This document shows positions 16,212 through 24,004 of a DNA stretch of 35,019 bases, in pieces; the stretch's first letter is position 1; the number at the start of each line of letters is the position of its first letter. The stretch lies in assembly GCA_949288185.1 (NCBI GenBank), contig CASEIZ010000050.1:1-35019 (forward strand), written 5' to 3'. The DNA comes from an uncultured Eubacteriales bacterium (GTDB lineage: Bacteria > Bacillota > Clostridia > TANB77 > CAG-508). Below the pieces are notes generated by a model, which saw nothing but the letters and a program-made list of their open reading frames with translations, searched no databases and was not told where the DNA came from. The position numbers and the translations under genes are program-made.

Positions 16212-16490
16212 ATGGCAGATAAAAAACAAAATAAAAGAAATAATAAAAACTATGATGAGGATTACAATCCAAGATTCAGAAAACAAAGAAAAAAAGTATG
16301 TTTATTATGTAGTGATAAAAACTTTGTTTTAGATTACAAAAATCCAGAACAATTAAGAAAATTTATCAGTGATAAAGGTAAAATCTTACCAAGAAGAAAT
16401 ACTGGAATGTGTGCTAAACATCAAAGAGATATTACTTTAGCTATCAAAAGAGCAAGACATATCGCACTATTGCCATATGCACAAAAATAA
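16212..16490 (+). CDS. rpsR: Ribosomal protein bS18
   Basis: 92 residues. A basic, Asn-rich N-terminal extension (about 1-27) precedes [21 protein letters not shown] and [31 protein letters not shown]. The cysteines CLLC and the later MCAKH form the zinc-binding type of S18 found in many Firmicutes. It partners S6 in the ribosome. It is last gene of the operon, with a terminator just downstream. Confidence 0.97.
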   Translation: MADKKQNKRNNKNYDEDYNPRFRKQRKKVCLLCSDKNFVLDYKNPEQLRKFISDKGKILPRRNTGMCAKHQRDITLAIKRARHIALLPYAQK

Positions 16491-16509
16491 TAAACTTTTA
16501 AAATTATTA

Positions 16510-16547
16510 AAAAGGACTAGAGATGTCAAAATTTCTAGTCTTTTTTT
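16510..16547 (+). terminator. Intrinsic terminator of the rpsF operon
   Basis: AAAAGGACTAGA region (GACTAGA 16515-16521) pairs with TCTAGTC (16534-16540), extended by A-T pairs, followed by seven T. Confidence 0.85.
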
Positions 16548-16640
16548 CTCTTGGATAGAAAAATTATATATAAAATTTTTATGTGGATAAATTTTATATA
16601 TCACTAAAATAGAAGAGGATATTCTTTTATAAAATAAATA

Positions 16641-16657
16641 ACCTCCCATAAGGAGGT
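16641..16657 (-). terminator. Weak hairpin, possible terminator of the leftward small gene
   Basis: ACCTCC (16641-16646) pairs with GGAGGT (16652-16657) just past the stop codon. On the reverse strand it is followed by a T-rich but interrupted run. The stem is short. Confidence 0.4.
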
Positions 16658-16658
16658 A

Positions 16659-16901
16659 TTATTTCCGGTTATTATCATCATTTTTAGTATCATTAAATTT
16701 TCGTAATTCCTCAATTAGATTTTCAACTGCTGGATAAAATAGTTTTCCCATTTTCATGATTAGCGACATAATTGCAAAACCGGCACAAAGAACACTTAAT
16801 GAGATAATTGCTGCATCAAGTGAAACGAGAGATACTTCTGTCAAATGAATGATGACGAAGCCCAATACTCCCATTGCTATCATACTAATTGTAAAAAACA
16901 T
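16659..16901 (-). CDS. Small hypothetical membrane protein
   Basis: 80 residues with two hydrophobic helices (about 2-22 and 27-50, containing VLGFVIIHL and IISLSVLCAGFAIMSLI) and a polar, highly charged C-terminal tail (ELRKFNDTKNDDNNRK). AAGGAGG lies directly upstream of the ATG, and an extended -10 promoter is at 16967-16975. No family is recognised. It is the only gene in this stretch on the reverse strand. Confidence 0.6.
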   Translation of the reverse strand: MFFTISMIAMGVLGFVIIHLTEVSLVSLDAAIISLSVLCAGFAIMSLIMKMGKLFYPAVENLIEELRKFNDTKNDDNNRK

Positions 16902-16966
16902 GAATACCTCCTTATGGAATCTGATTCTATATATCCTAGAATCGTTAATGTAGTAACATGTTTTAC

Positions 16967-16975
16967 ATTATAACA
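16967..16975 (-). promoter_or_regulatory. Extended -10 promoter for the leftward small membrane gene
   Basis: The reverse strand reads TGTTATAAT: a perfect TATAAT with the upstream TG of extended -10 promoters. The -35 position (about 16990-16995, TTTATT) is poor. Confidence 0.5.
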
Positions 16976-17039
16976 CAATTAGGTGAGAAAATAAAGAATT
17001 TCTTGCTAAATTATGTAAAATATAGTAAAATAGAGATAC

Positions 17040-17274
17040 AATTTACAGTTTTACATAGAAACTAATCAGAAGGTTAATATATAAATATTTTTAAAGTTTC
17101 TAGGTTTCCCTTCATTATGATTAACAAATTCTAACGATAAAGCCATAACAATACCCGGAAACAGGACCCTTTATGGCTTTATCTTAAGAATTTGTTAAAT
17201 AATTCCGGTCACATTCGAATTCTTTAAAAATATTTATATATTAACATTCTATAAAATACTAATGGCTGTAAATT
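17040..17274 (+). repeat. Large double-palindrome element, copy B
   Basis: The outer stem is in two parts: 17073-17096 pairs perfectly with 17222-17245 (24 bp), and AATTTACAG (17040-17048) pairs with CTGTAAATT (17266-17274), separated by unpaired stretches. The inner arms 17123-17147 and 17172-17196 pair over 25 bp with two mismatches, including the family A-A mismatch in TCTAA (17130-17134) opposite TAAGA (17185-17189). The internal loop has TTTCTAGGTTT (17097-17107) and CACATTCG (17210-17217), related to copies A and C. It occupies half of the 16902-17369 intergenic region, which otherwise holds only the leftward promoter. Confidence 0.85.
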
Positions 17275-17369
17275 ATAAAAAAATAGAAATGTTATGAAAA
17301 CATAAATCATATTTATAAGAAAAAGTATTGAAAAATAAATTTACAAATAAATAGGGGGAAAAGATAAAC

Positions 17370-18605
17370 ATGAATCAAGAACTATTACAATTAGCAAAAG
17401 AAGTAGAAAAAAAGATAGAACCACAATTCAAGAAAATGGATGATATTTGTAGTAAAAATAGTATAAAAGTCATTGAAGCTTTTCAAGAATGTAATTTACA
17501 AGAAATGCATTTAGCAAGTTCAACAGGATATGGAATTGATGAAGTAGGAAGAAATAAAATAGAAGAAATCTATGCTAAGGTATTCAGGGCAGAAGATAGT
17601 TTAGTAAGAGCACAATTTATATCAGGAACACATGCTCTAGCAATTACCTTGTCTGCTTTATTACGTCCCAACGATACGATGATTAGTATAACAGGTGCAC
17701 CATATGATACTTTACAAACTGTCATTGGGATTGGGAAGGAAGTAAGTGAAAGTTCATTAAAAGCTTTCGGAATACATTATGAACAAATTGAATTAGTAAA
17801 TAATGATTTTGACATAGAAACCATAAAAGAAAGATTATCAAAAAATAATGTTAAATTAGTAGAAATTCAAAGGTCAAGAGGATATTCTACAAGAGAAAGT
17901 TTAACAATAGAAAAAATAGAAAAAGCAATACAAGCCATAAGAGAAGTCAATAAAGATGTTATCATTATGGTAGACAATTGCTATGGAGAATTTGTACAAG
18001 ATAGAGAGCCAATAGAAGTAGGAGCAGATATTGCAGTAGGGTCATTGATGAAAAACTTAGGAGCTGGAATTGCCACAAGTGGAGCCTATATTGTCGGAAA
18101 AGAAGATTTAATCAAATTATGTGCAGAAAGATTAACAGCACCAGGAATTGGAAAAGAAATCGGTCCATCATTAAATCAAAATACCAATTTATTAAAAGGA
18201 TTATTTTTTGCACCACAAGTAGTAGCAAGTAGTGTTAAAACAGCCATATTTGCAAGTTGTATCTTAGAAGAATTAGGATATACCGTAGAACCAAAATACA
18301 ATGAAGAAAGAGCAGATATTGTACAAACCATTCATCTAGGAACAGCTGAAAAATTAATAAAATTCTGTCAAGGAATACAAAAAGGATCTCCAATTGACTC
18401 ATGTGTTGTACCAGAACCAAGTCCAATGGGAGGATATGAAGATGAAGTCATCATGGCAGCAGGAACATTTACAGAAGGGTCAACTATTGAACTTAGTTGT
18501 GATGGACCAATTAGAGAACCATATATTGCCTATATGCAAGGTGGATTAACCTATGACTATGGGAAATATGGTATATTAAAAGCAATAGAAGAAATGAAAA
18601 AATAA
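17370..18605 (+). CDS. PLP-dependent enzyme of the methionine gamma-lyase-like / aluminium-resistance (YnbB) family
   Basis: 411 residues, the usual size of this COG4100-type family. Seen: EMHLASSTGYGIDEVGRNKIEEIYAKVF, RAQFISGTHALAITLSALLRP (cofactor phosphate region), IMVDNCYGEFV (Asp contacting the PLP ring), and SLMKNLGAGIATSGAY with the likely Schiff-base Lys228. It ends with a conserved FTEGSTIELSCDGPIREPY segment. Family members are annotated as Cys/Met-metabolism PLP enzymes, but the physiological reaction is poorly defined. GGGGG precedes the ATG. It follows copy B of the large palindrome and is followed by a REP-like repeat. Confidence 0.88.
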   Translation: MNQELLQLAKEVEKKIEPQFKKMDDICSKNSIKVIEAFQECNLQEMHLASSTGYGIDEVGRNKIEEIYAKVFRAEDSLVRAQFISGTHALAITLSALLRPNDTMISITGAPYDTLQTVIGIGKEVSESSLKAFGIHYEQIELVNNDFDIETIKERLSKNNVKLVEIQRSRGYSTRESLTIEKIEKAIQAIREVNKDVIIMVDNCYGEFVQDREPIEVGADIAVGSLMKNLGAGIATSGAYIVGKEDLIKLCAERLTAPGIGKEIGPSLNQNTNLLKGLFFAPQVVASSVKTAIFASCILEELGYTVEPKYNEERADIVQTIHLGTAEKLIKFCQGIQKGSPIDSCVVPEPSPMGGYEDEVIMAAGTFTEGSTIELSCDGPIREPYIAYMQGGLTYDYGKYGILKAIEEMKK

Positions 18606-18674
18606 AATGTCGCATAGACAAACGAACTCAACGAGACAAAAAATGTCGCATAGACAAACGAACTTAATGCGACA
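18606..18674. repeat. 68-bp two-unit repeat, left copy
   Basis: Two units of about 35 bases each contain TGTCGCATAGACAAACGAAC. The second unit closes as a hairpin, TGTCGCAT (18644-18651) with ATGCGACA (18667-18674). A further degenerate fragment (ACGAGCTCAATAGG) follows. Nearly identical to 19974-20042 (two differences). A REP-like class distinct from the GGGACG type. Confidence 0.85.
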
Positions 18675-18706
18675 AACGAGCTCAATAGGATAGAAAGGAA
18701 TTTGTT

Positions 18707-19966
18707 TTGAATAAAGTAATTGTGATTGGTGGTGGTCCTGCCGGAATGATGGCAGCGATTACTGCGAAAGAAAATAAAAATGATGTTTTGATAATAGAAA
18801 AGAATAATCAATTAGGAAAAAAGTTGTTAATTACAGGAAAAGGAAGATGTAATATTACATCTTCTTTAGAGATGGAAGATTTTATTAAAAATACACCAGG
18901 AAATGGTATGTTTTTATACAGTGCTTATCAACAGTACACAAACAAAGATATTATTCAGTTTTTAAAACAACAGGGATTAGATGTAAAAGAAGAAAGAGGA
19001 AATCGAATCTTTCCAGTAACAGATAAATCTATGGATGTTTTAAAATGTTTTACGAAAAAGATTAAGGAATTAGATATAGATATACAGTACAATACAAAAG
19101 TTGAAGAAATTTTAACAGAAATGATAGATGGAGAAACTGTAGTAATTGGTATAAAAACAGATAAAGAAAAGATAAAGGCTAATAAAGTTATATTAGCAAC
19201 AGGTGGGAAAAGTTATCCATTAACAGGTTCAACAGGGGATGGATATAGACTAGCAGAAAAATTAGGACATAGTATAATACCAATAAGACCATCATTAGTG
19301 CCTTTAGAAGTATATGATAAAGCAGAATGTAAAGAAGTACAGGGATTAAGTTTGAGAAATGTTGGAATCAAGTTAATGGATATAGAAAAAAACAAACAAA
19401 TATATGAAGACTTTGGAGAAATGCTATTTACACATTTTGGTGTTTCAGGACCAACCATTTTAAGCGCATCAGCACATCTGGTTAGATATAAAAATATTGA
19501 CAGATTATTTCATGAAAAAAAGATTGTTTTAAAAATAGATTTAAAACCAGCTTTAGATGAAAAGAAATTAAATGATAGAATTTTAAGGGATTTTGAAGAA
19601 GTAAAAAATAAGCAATTTAAAAATAGTTTAGATAAATTACTACCACAAAAATTAATACCAGTCATCATTAGAAGAAGTAAAATAAGTCCTAATAAACAAG
19701 TAAATGAAATAACAAGGAAAGAAAGAGAAGAACTAATAAAACAAATAAAAGACTTTGAAATCATCATCAAAGGATTTAGACCAATAGAAGAAGCAATCAT
19801 TACAAGTGGAGGAATCAATATCAAAGAAATCAATCCTAAAACAATGGAATCTAAAAAAGTAAAAGGATTATATTTCGCAGGAGAAATTATAGATGTAGAT
19901 AGTTATACAGGAGGATTTAATTTACAAATAGCATATTCTACAGGGTATGTGGCAGGATTAAACTAG
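18707..19966 (+). CDS. NAD(P)/FAD-dependent oxidoreductase, HI0933/YhiN-like flavoprotein (TTG start)
   Basis: 419 residues. The FAD-binding N-terminus has VIGGGPAGMMAA (about 6-17) and LGKKLLITGKGRCNIT (about 37-52), the signature of this family. The middle has LATGGKSYPLTGSTGDGY and LFTHFGVSGPTIL. The C-terminus GLYFAGEIIDVDSYTGGFNLQ closes the FAD site. The start is TTG 18707 with AAAGGA upstream. The family includes BaiN, a bile-acid-pathway flavoprotein, but most members have no known substrate. The gene is bracketed by the two copies of the 68-bp repeat. Confidence 0.88.
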   Translation: MNKVIVIGGGPAGMMAAITAKENKNDVLIIEKNNQLGKKLLITGKGRCNITSSLEMEDFIKNTPGNGMFLYSAYQQYTNKDIIQFLKQQGLDVKEERGNRIFPVTDKSMDVLKCFTKKIKELDIDIQYNTKVEEILTEMIDGETVVIGIKTDKEKIKANKVILATGGKSYPLTGSTGDGYRLAEKLGHSIIPIRPSLVPLEVYDKAECKEVQGLSLRNVGIKLMDIEKNKQIYEDFGEMLFTHFGVSGPTILSASAHLVRYKNIDRLFHEKKIVLKIDLKPALDEKKLNDRILRDFEEVKNKQFKNSLDKLLPQKLIPVIIRRSKISPNKQVNEITRKEREELIKQIKDFEIIIKGFRPIEEAIITSGGINIKEINPKTMESKKVKGLYFAGEIIDVDSYTGGFNLQIAYSTGYVAGLN

Positions 19967-19973
19967 TACCAAA

Positions 19974-20042
19974 AATGTCGCATAGACAAACGAACTCAAT
20001 GAGACAAAAAATGTCGCATAGACAAACGAACCTAATGCGACA
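19974..20042. repeat. 68-bp two-unit repeat, right copy
   Basis: Same as the left copy, with TGTCGCAT at 19976-19983 and 20012-20019 and the closing ATGCGACA at 20035-20042. It ends about 20 bases before the yigZ-type gene and overlaps its upstream region. Confidence 0.85.
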
Positions 20043-20062
20043 AAAAGGAAAAGGAAGAGAAG

Positions 20063-20701
20063 ATGAATCGTTATTTAACAATAAAAAACAATATAGAAAC
20101 TGAAATTGTTGTAAAAAAATCAAAATTTATTGCAAATTTTATAAAAGTAACATCAAAGGAACAAGCTGAGGAAGAAATCAAGAAAATAAAGAAAAAATAC
20201 TTTGATGCAAGACATAATTGTGTTTCCTATAGAGTATTAGAAGATGAAAAAATTGTAGAAAGATTTAGTGATGATGGAGAACCTTCTGGGACAGCGGGTG
20301 GACCTATGCTAAATATTTTACAAAAAAATAATTTGGTAAATGTATTGATTGTAGTAACAAGATATTTTGGAGGCATATTGTTAGGAACTGGTGGTTTAGT
20401 TAGGGCATATTCAGATAGCTTGCAAAAGGCAATCGAAGAAAGTGAATTATTAGAACTAACAATAGGAACAGAATGTGAAGTGAAGTTGGAATACAATTAT
20501 TTTGAAAAATTTAAGTATTATTGTAAAAATAATGATATTCAAATAAAAGATACAACTTATACAGAGGAAATTGTTTGTAAAATAGAAATGGAAGAAGATA
20601 AAAAAGAGAAATTATTAAAAGATTATGCATTAAAAAATCTGATTTTTTTGGATTTTAAAGTTTTATCTAAAAAATATATAGAAAAAAGTATACCAAAATA
20701 A
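20063..20701 (+). CDS. YigZ/IMPACT family protein
   Basis: 212 residues, family length. The conserved UPF0029 core is clear: KKSKFIANF, ARHNCVSYR, SDDGEPSGTAGGPML, VVTRYFGGILLGTGGLVRAY. The C-terminal ~75 residues form the second, EF-G-like domain. The eukaryotic relative IMPACT regulates translation stress signalling; bacterial members have no firm role. AAGGAAGAG precedes the ATG. It is downstream of the flavoprotein, with the repeat between them. Confidence 0.9.
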   Translation: MNRYLTIKNNIETEIVVKKSKFIANFIKVTSKEQAEEEIKKIKKKYFDARHNCVSYRVLEDEKIVERFSDDGEPSGTAGGPMLNILQKNNLVNVLIVVTRYFGGILLGTGGLVRAYSDSLQKAIEESELLELTIGTECEVKLEYNYFEKFKYYCKNNDIQIKDTTYTEEIVCKIEMEEDKKEKLLKDYALKNLIFLDFKVLSKKYIEKSIPK

Positions 20702-20740
20702 TCGTTTTATAAAACAAATGGAAAAAATTACCAATTTATC

Positions 20741-20769
20741 TTGCAAATTATCATCTGTAATCATATAAT
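20741..20769 (+). promoter_or_regulatory. Sigma-A promoter of spo0A
   Basis: TTGCAA (20741-20746), a 17-base spacer and perfect TATAAT (20764-20769). No convincing sigma-H promoter was found. Confidence 0.75.
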
Positions 20770-20773
20770 CTGA

Positions 20774-20792
20774 ATTGTAAAATATTTACAAT
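20774..20792. promoter_or_regulatory. Palindrome at the spo0A transcription start
   Basis: ATTGTAAA (20774-20781) and TTTACAAT (20785-20792) form an 8+8 palindrome with a 3-base centre, beginning five bases after the -10 box. Its place over the expected start suggests an operator. It does not resemble the Spo0A box TTGTCGAA. Confidence 0.5.
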
Positions 20793-20813
20793 TTATTTTT
20801 TGGAGGAAAAATT

Positions 20814-21638
20814 ATGAAAGAAAAGATTACAGTCTTAATAGCAGATGACAATCAAGAATTTAGTCAAACATTAGCATCATATATAGATGCACAAGATGAT
20901 ATGGAGGTTATAGCGAAAGCCAAAGATGGAACAGAAGTAATAGATATAATTGCAAATACAGTACCAGATGTTATATTACTAGATGTGATTATGCCACATT
21001 TAGATGGATTAGGTGTTTTGGAAAATATTAATAAAATCAAAATAGCAAAAAAACCAATTTGCATTATGCTTTCAGCAGTTGGACAAGATAAAATTACACA
21101 AAGAGCAATAGAACTGGGAGCACAATATTATGTAGTAAAGCCATTTGATATAGAAGTTTTAATAAAGAGAATAAGAGAGTTTAAATTTTATAAACCAACA
21201 ACATCCAATACAAATAATAATTTTATAGCAAGAGATACAAAGCCACAATACATAGAAATATCTTCAGATAACACAAAGACAGAAGAAAATTTAGAGGCAT
21301 TAGTAACAAATATTATTCACGAAGTTGGTGTACCTGCACATATAAAAGGATATCAATATTTAAGAGAAGCCATTATGATGGTAGTAAATGATATAGATGT
21401 GATTAATCAAATTACAAAAAGTCTATATCCACAAATTGCACGTAAATTTAATACTACACCAAGTCGCGTAGAAAGAGCCATTCGTCATGCAATAGAAGTT
21501 GCGTGGGGAAGAGGTCAACAAGAAGTGGTTGAAAATATATTTGGGTATACGATATCAGCTGCAAAAGGAAAGCCAACAAATTCAGAATTTATAGCAATGA
21601 TAGCTGATAAATTAAGATTAGAATTGAAGAGTGCGTAG
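20814..21638 (+). CDS. spo0A: Sporulation master regulator Spo0A
   Basis: 274 residues. The receiver domain (1-120) has the acidic pair Asp11-Asp12, the phosphorylation site Asp57 in VILLDVIMP, and VVKPFD. After a Thr/Asn linker comes the Spo0A-specific C-terminal DNA-binding domain: [21 protein letters not shown], the recognition helix region [20 protein letters not shown] and [14 protein letters not shown]. Phosphorylated Spo0A switches cells into sporulation by binding promoter boxes. Its own promoter has a palindrome at the start site. It is followed by a terminator about 100 bases downstream. Confidence 0.98.
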   Translation: MKEKITVLIADDNQEFSQTLASYIDAQDDMEVIAKAKDGTEVIDIIANTVPDVILLDVIMPHLDGLGVLENINKIKIAKKPICIMLSAVGQDKITQRAIELGAQYYVVKPFDIEVLIKRIREFKFYKPTTSNTNNNFIARDTKPQYIEISSDNTKTEENLEALVTNIIHEVGVPAHIKGYQYLREAIMMVVNDIDVINQITKSLYPQIARKFNTTPSRVERAIRHAIEVAWGRGQQEVVENIFGYTISAAKGKPTNSEFIAMIADKLRLELKSA

Positions 21639-21736
21639 AATTTAATTAATTATAGGTAGAAGGATAGAAGATAAGAGTAAATCGATATTCCATGAATGAA
21701 AGTAAAAGAAGAAAAGAGAGAATACATAGCCAAAAT

Positions 21737-21769
21737 AGAGTAGAATTTAAAATCTGCTCTGTTTTTTTT
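21737..21769 (+). terminator. Intrinsic terminator downstream of spo0A
   Basis: AGAGTAGA (21737-21744) pairs with TCTGCTCT (21753-21760) with one G-U, followed by eight T. Confidence 0.8.
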
Positions 21770-21809
21770 ACAAAAAATAGCAATCCTTAGTTTTATCAAG
21801 GAAATATGA

Positions 21810-21838
21810 TTGAAATATTATGTAAATTATGATATAAT
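21810..21838 (+). promoter_or_regulatory. Sigma-A promoter for the 21883 gene pair
   Basis: TTGAAA (21810-21815), a 17-base spacer and TATAAT (21833-21838). Confidence 0.75.
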
Positions 21839-21882
21839 ATCGAAAAAATGAAATTAGTCGTTATTTAAGAAAAGGAGAAAAT

Positions 21883-22611
21883 ATGAGAATATTTGCATTT
21901 AAAGATGAAGAAACAAATCAAATATGGGCGATTACAACTAAAATGTGGTCAGAGAACCAAGAGGTATTTAATACACAAATGAAAGGAGCAATGCAACAAG
22001 CATTAGTAACAGTTGTATATGAAGATGGTGGAGAATTAAATAAAGTTATCATGGGAGATAAATATATACAAATTGCAGGTGCCAATGCATTAAATCCAAA
22101 GGTAGGTATAAAAAATTGGAATGATTGTTATGTTGTTGAAGGAGATAGAGTGTTTCCAAAAGATGTTGTGGAAGGTAAAAAAGAGCTTACATTAAATGAA
22201 GCTATAGAAGGTGTTTTTTTAGAAGGAAGACTCGAAGACTTGGTAAAAAATAAATATGTAAAAGGTTTTCCTAAACATGTTGTAGAAAATATCGATTCAG
22301 AAGAATGTAGAAAAGAATTGGAAGATTATTTTCAAACACATATTTCAATATTAGAACGAAAACAGCCATCAAACATTAACTTTGAAGATAATCAACAATT
22401 AGATGCAATCAGTAGAGGGTGTATAGCAGAAATTAGACAAATTGAAAAAGAAATTGGAAAACAGGATGAAGACTTGCCAGCAGATAAAGTGAATGAGATG
22501 TTGCAAGAAAAACAGAAAAAAGTAGAAAGAGCGAAACAAATAGCAGAAGAATTAGCATCATTGGCAGAAGAATTAGGAAAAACTCCACAAGATTTTTTAA
22601 AAGGAGAATAA
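21883..22611 (+). CDS. Hypothetical soluble protein
   Basis: 242 residues, no signal peptide or membrane helix. The N-terminal ~95 residues look globular with many aromatic residues (FAFKDEETNQIWAITTKMW, NWNDCYVVEGDRVFP). The C-terminal third (about 165-240) is a charged coiled-coil-like region (EIRQIEKEIGKQ, KQKKVERAKQIAEELASLAEEL). I do not recognise a family. AAAGGAG lies upstream of ATG. The stop codon abuts the ATG of the next gene, so the two are translationally coupled and probably functionally linked. Confidence 0.65.
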   Translation: MRIFAFKDEETNQIWAITTKMWSENQEVFNTQMKGAMQQALVTVVYEDGGELNKVIMGDKYIQIAGANALNPKVGIKNWNDCYVVEGDRVFPKDVVEGKKELTLNEAIEGVFLEGRLEDLVKNKYVKGFPKHVVENIDSEECRKELEDYFQTHISILERKQPSNINFEDNQQLDAISRGCIAEIRQIEKEIGKQDEDLPADKVNEMLQEKQKKVERAKQIAEELASLAEELGKTPQDFLKGE

Positions 22612-23040
22612 ATGAAAATAGAAGAAAAAGATATAAATGAATTGGAAGAATCATTGAAGCATTATACAGAAATAAAAATTAGATTTATATGTACGATAAA
22701 TCAATATACTGAAAAAGAAAGAGAAATGTTTTGGGAAAAATTTTATGAACGAAAATTAAATATATTATTAAATATTTTATATTATAATTACACCCAAAAT
22801 AATCTAACAATATATAAAAACCCATTTTTTGAAATTCCAAAAGAAGAAGTAAAAAAATATAGAGAAATGATATGTATAGAATTAAGTAAGATGAATATTG
22901 ATAAAATTGCATCAAAAAATACTTTGTTAAAACAATATGAAGACTTGAAAGATAGAATCAAAAGCCAAAAAGAAGAGTTTATATATAATCAAGAATTTTG
23001 GAAATTATTTATGAATTTTTATAGTATATATAGTGATTAA
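22612..23040 (+). CDS. Hypothetical protein coupled to the preceding gene
   Basis: 142 residues, rich in Lys, Glu, Tyr and Phe, no membrane segment. The ATG follows the upstream stop codon without a gap, and its Shine-Dalgarno site (AAAAGGAG) lies inside the end of the upstream gene. It appears largely helical (ELEESLKHYTEIKIRF, EDLKDRIKSQKEEFI). No family recognised. Followed by an independent promoter for the lipoprotein gene. Confidence 0.6.
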   Translation: MKIEEKDINELEESLKHYTEIKIRFICTINQYTEKEREMFWEKFYERKLNILLNILYYNYTQNNLTIYKNPFFEIPKEEVKKYREMICIELSKMNIDKIASKNTLLKQYEDLKDRIKSQKEEFIYNQEFWKLFMNFYSIYSD

Positions 23041-23097
23041 ATATTTTTGTTCTTACATTGATACTGAAAAAATTGACTAAGATGTATAAAAAATAAT

Positions 23098-23126
23098 TTG
23101 CATTAAGAAAATAAATTTGGTATAAT
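23098..23126 (+). promoter_or_regulatory. Sigma-A promoter for the putative lipoprotein gene
   Basis: TTGCAT (23098-23103), a 17-base spacer and TATAAT (23121-23126). Confidence 0.8.
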
Positions 23127-23159
23127 ATAGCGATAAAAAAATATTAGGAGGTTTTCAAC

Positions 23160-23495
23160 ATGCGAAAACGGTTGGTAATAGGAATGGTAGTAGTGATAAC
23201 GAGTGGTGCTATGGCTCTGTATGGGTGCAGGGGATCAAATCCTAAGACACAGGAGATACAAGCAGATCGGCAAGAATATGCTCAAAATGCATATCAATTA
23301 GGTCTGGCGGAGTCATTAGCTGTAATGCTTATGCCACCAGAAGAATCAAGAGAGGTTCAAGATATCATACATCAGACGATAGAACAAGAACTTTCTCTTG
23401 AGGAGCAGGAGAAGGTTTTAGATGAGGTTTTCGGACTTCTAAGTGAATATATTACCACAGATATTCAAGGACTAGATATGTATCAGCAGTTGTAA
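23160..23495 (+). CDS. Putative small lipoprotein
   Basis: 111 residues. A basic start (MRKR), hydrophobic core (LVIGMVVVITSGAMAL) and Cys23 in LYGC suggest a lipoprotein signal peptide, although Tyr at the -2 position is unusual for a lipobox. The mature part is acidic and helical (PPEESREVQDIIHQTIEQELSLEEQ, read in two pieces) and has no recognised family. It has its own promoter, an AGGAGG ribosome site and a strong terminator, so it is a single-gene unit. Codon use (CGG, CTG, GAG) is more GC-rich than in neighbours. Confidence 0.6.
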   Translation: MRKRLVIGMVVVITSGAMALYGCRGSNPKTQEIQADRQEYAQNAYQLGLAESLAVMLMPPEESREVQDIIHQTIEQELSLEEQEKVLDEVFGLLSEYITTDIQGLDMYQQL

Positions 23496-23507
23496 GTCCT
23501 GAGGAGA

Positions 23508-23542
23508 AACAGGTGCGTCATAAATACGATGTGCCTGTTTTT
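23508..23542 (+). terminator. Intrinsic terminator after the lipoprotein gene
   Basis: AACAGGTGCGTC (23508-23519) pairs with GATGTGCCTGTT (23528-23539), 12 bp including G-U pairs, followed by a run of T. Confidence 0.85.
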
Positions 23543-23607
23543 CATGTATAAAATGAAAAATTATGGAAATACTGAAAATAAATACATAAGAAACTAAGGA
23601 GGTACAG

Positions 23608-23943
23608 ATGGAAGATATCGATTTAAAAAATATGGTTATTTTAAAAGACTTACCATCAAATATAGTAAAAGAAGCCTATGTGGTTTTTAAATCTAACAAA
23701 ATGATAAAAAAATTCCAAAAGATAAATAAGAATACTGAAAAAAAGCAAGGAAATAGAAAAACTGAAGATAGCCAATATGCTATAAAAGAAGCAGAAATGT
23801 TAGTATCAGAATATATAGAAAAAGTAGAAAAATCTGAAAAAGAAGTGATATTAAATGCTAGAATTAATAAAAAACTAAAAAAATATGCCTATATAGCAAG
23901 TATTATAATTGTTTTACAATTTATATTATTAATCATTAAATAG
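23608..23943 (+). CDS. Hypothetical tail-anchored membrane protein
   Basis: 111 residues. The first ~85 are charged and soluble (many Lys/Glu; DSQYAIKEAEMLVSEYIEKVEKS). One hydrophobic helix at the very end (about 92-110, YAIASIIIV-like, ending LLIIK) would anchor it with the N-terminus in the cytosol. AAGGAGGT precedes ATG. No family recognised. It lies just upstream of spoIVFA; the hairpin at 23950-23999 starts right after its stop codon. Confidence 0.55.
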   Translation: MEDIDLKNMVILKDLPSNIVKEAYVVFKSNKMIKKFQKINKNTEKKQGNRKTEDSQYAIKEAEMLVSEYIEKVEKSEKEVILNARINKKLKKYAYIASIIIVLQFILLIIK

Positions 23944-23945
23944 GT

Positions 23946-23972
23946 ATAAAACACCTTTTCCTAACATATAGT
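23946..23972 (+). promoter_or_regulatory. Candidate sigma-E (sporulation) promoter for spoIVFAB
   Basis: ATA (23946-23948), a 16-base gap and CATATAGT (23965-23972) resemble the Bacillus sigma-E pattern ATA, 16-18 bases, CATACAnT. Bacillus spoIVFA is known to be sigma-E controlled. The expected start (about 23979) lies in the loop of the overlapping hairpin. Confidence 0.45.
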
Positions 23973-23999
23973 TTAACAAGAAACCAAGGAAGAGGTGTT
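23950..23999 (+). promoter_or_regulatory. Hairpin sequestering the spoIVFA ribosome-binding site
   Basis: AACACCTTTTCCT (23950-23962) pairs with AGGAAGAGGTGTT (23987-23999), 13 bp with one G-U. The right arm contains the Shine-Dalgarno site AGAGGTG, a few bases before ATG 24005. GTTTT follows, so it may also act as a weak terminator. Confidence 0.65.
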
Positions 24000-24004
24000 G
24001 TTTT

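Noticed and set aside
18606..18674. Possible start of a CRISPR array
   Set aside because: Only two units with near-identical sequence throughout, no variable spacers, and no cas genes; they behave as REP-like repeats.
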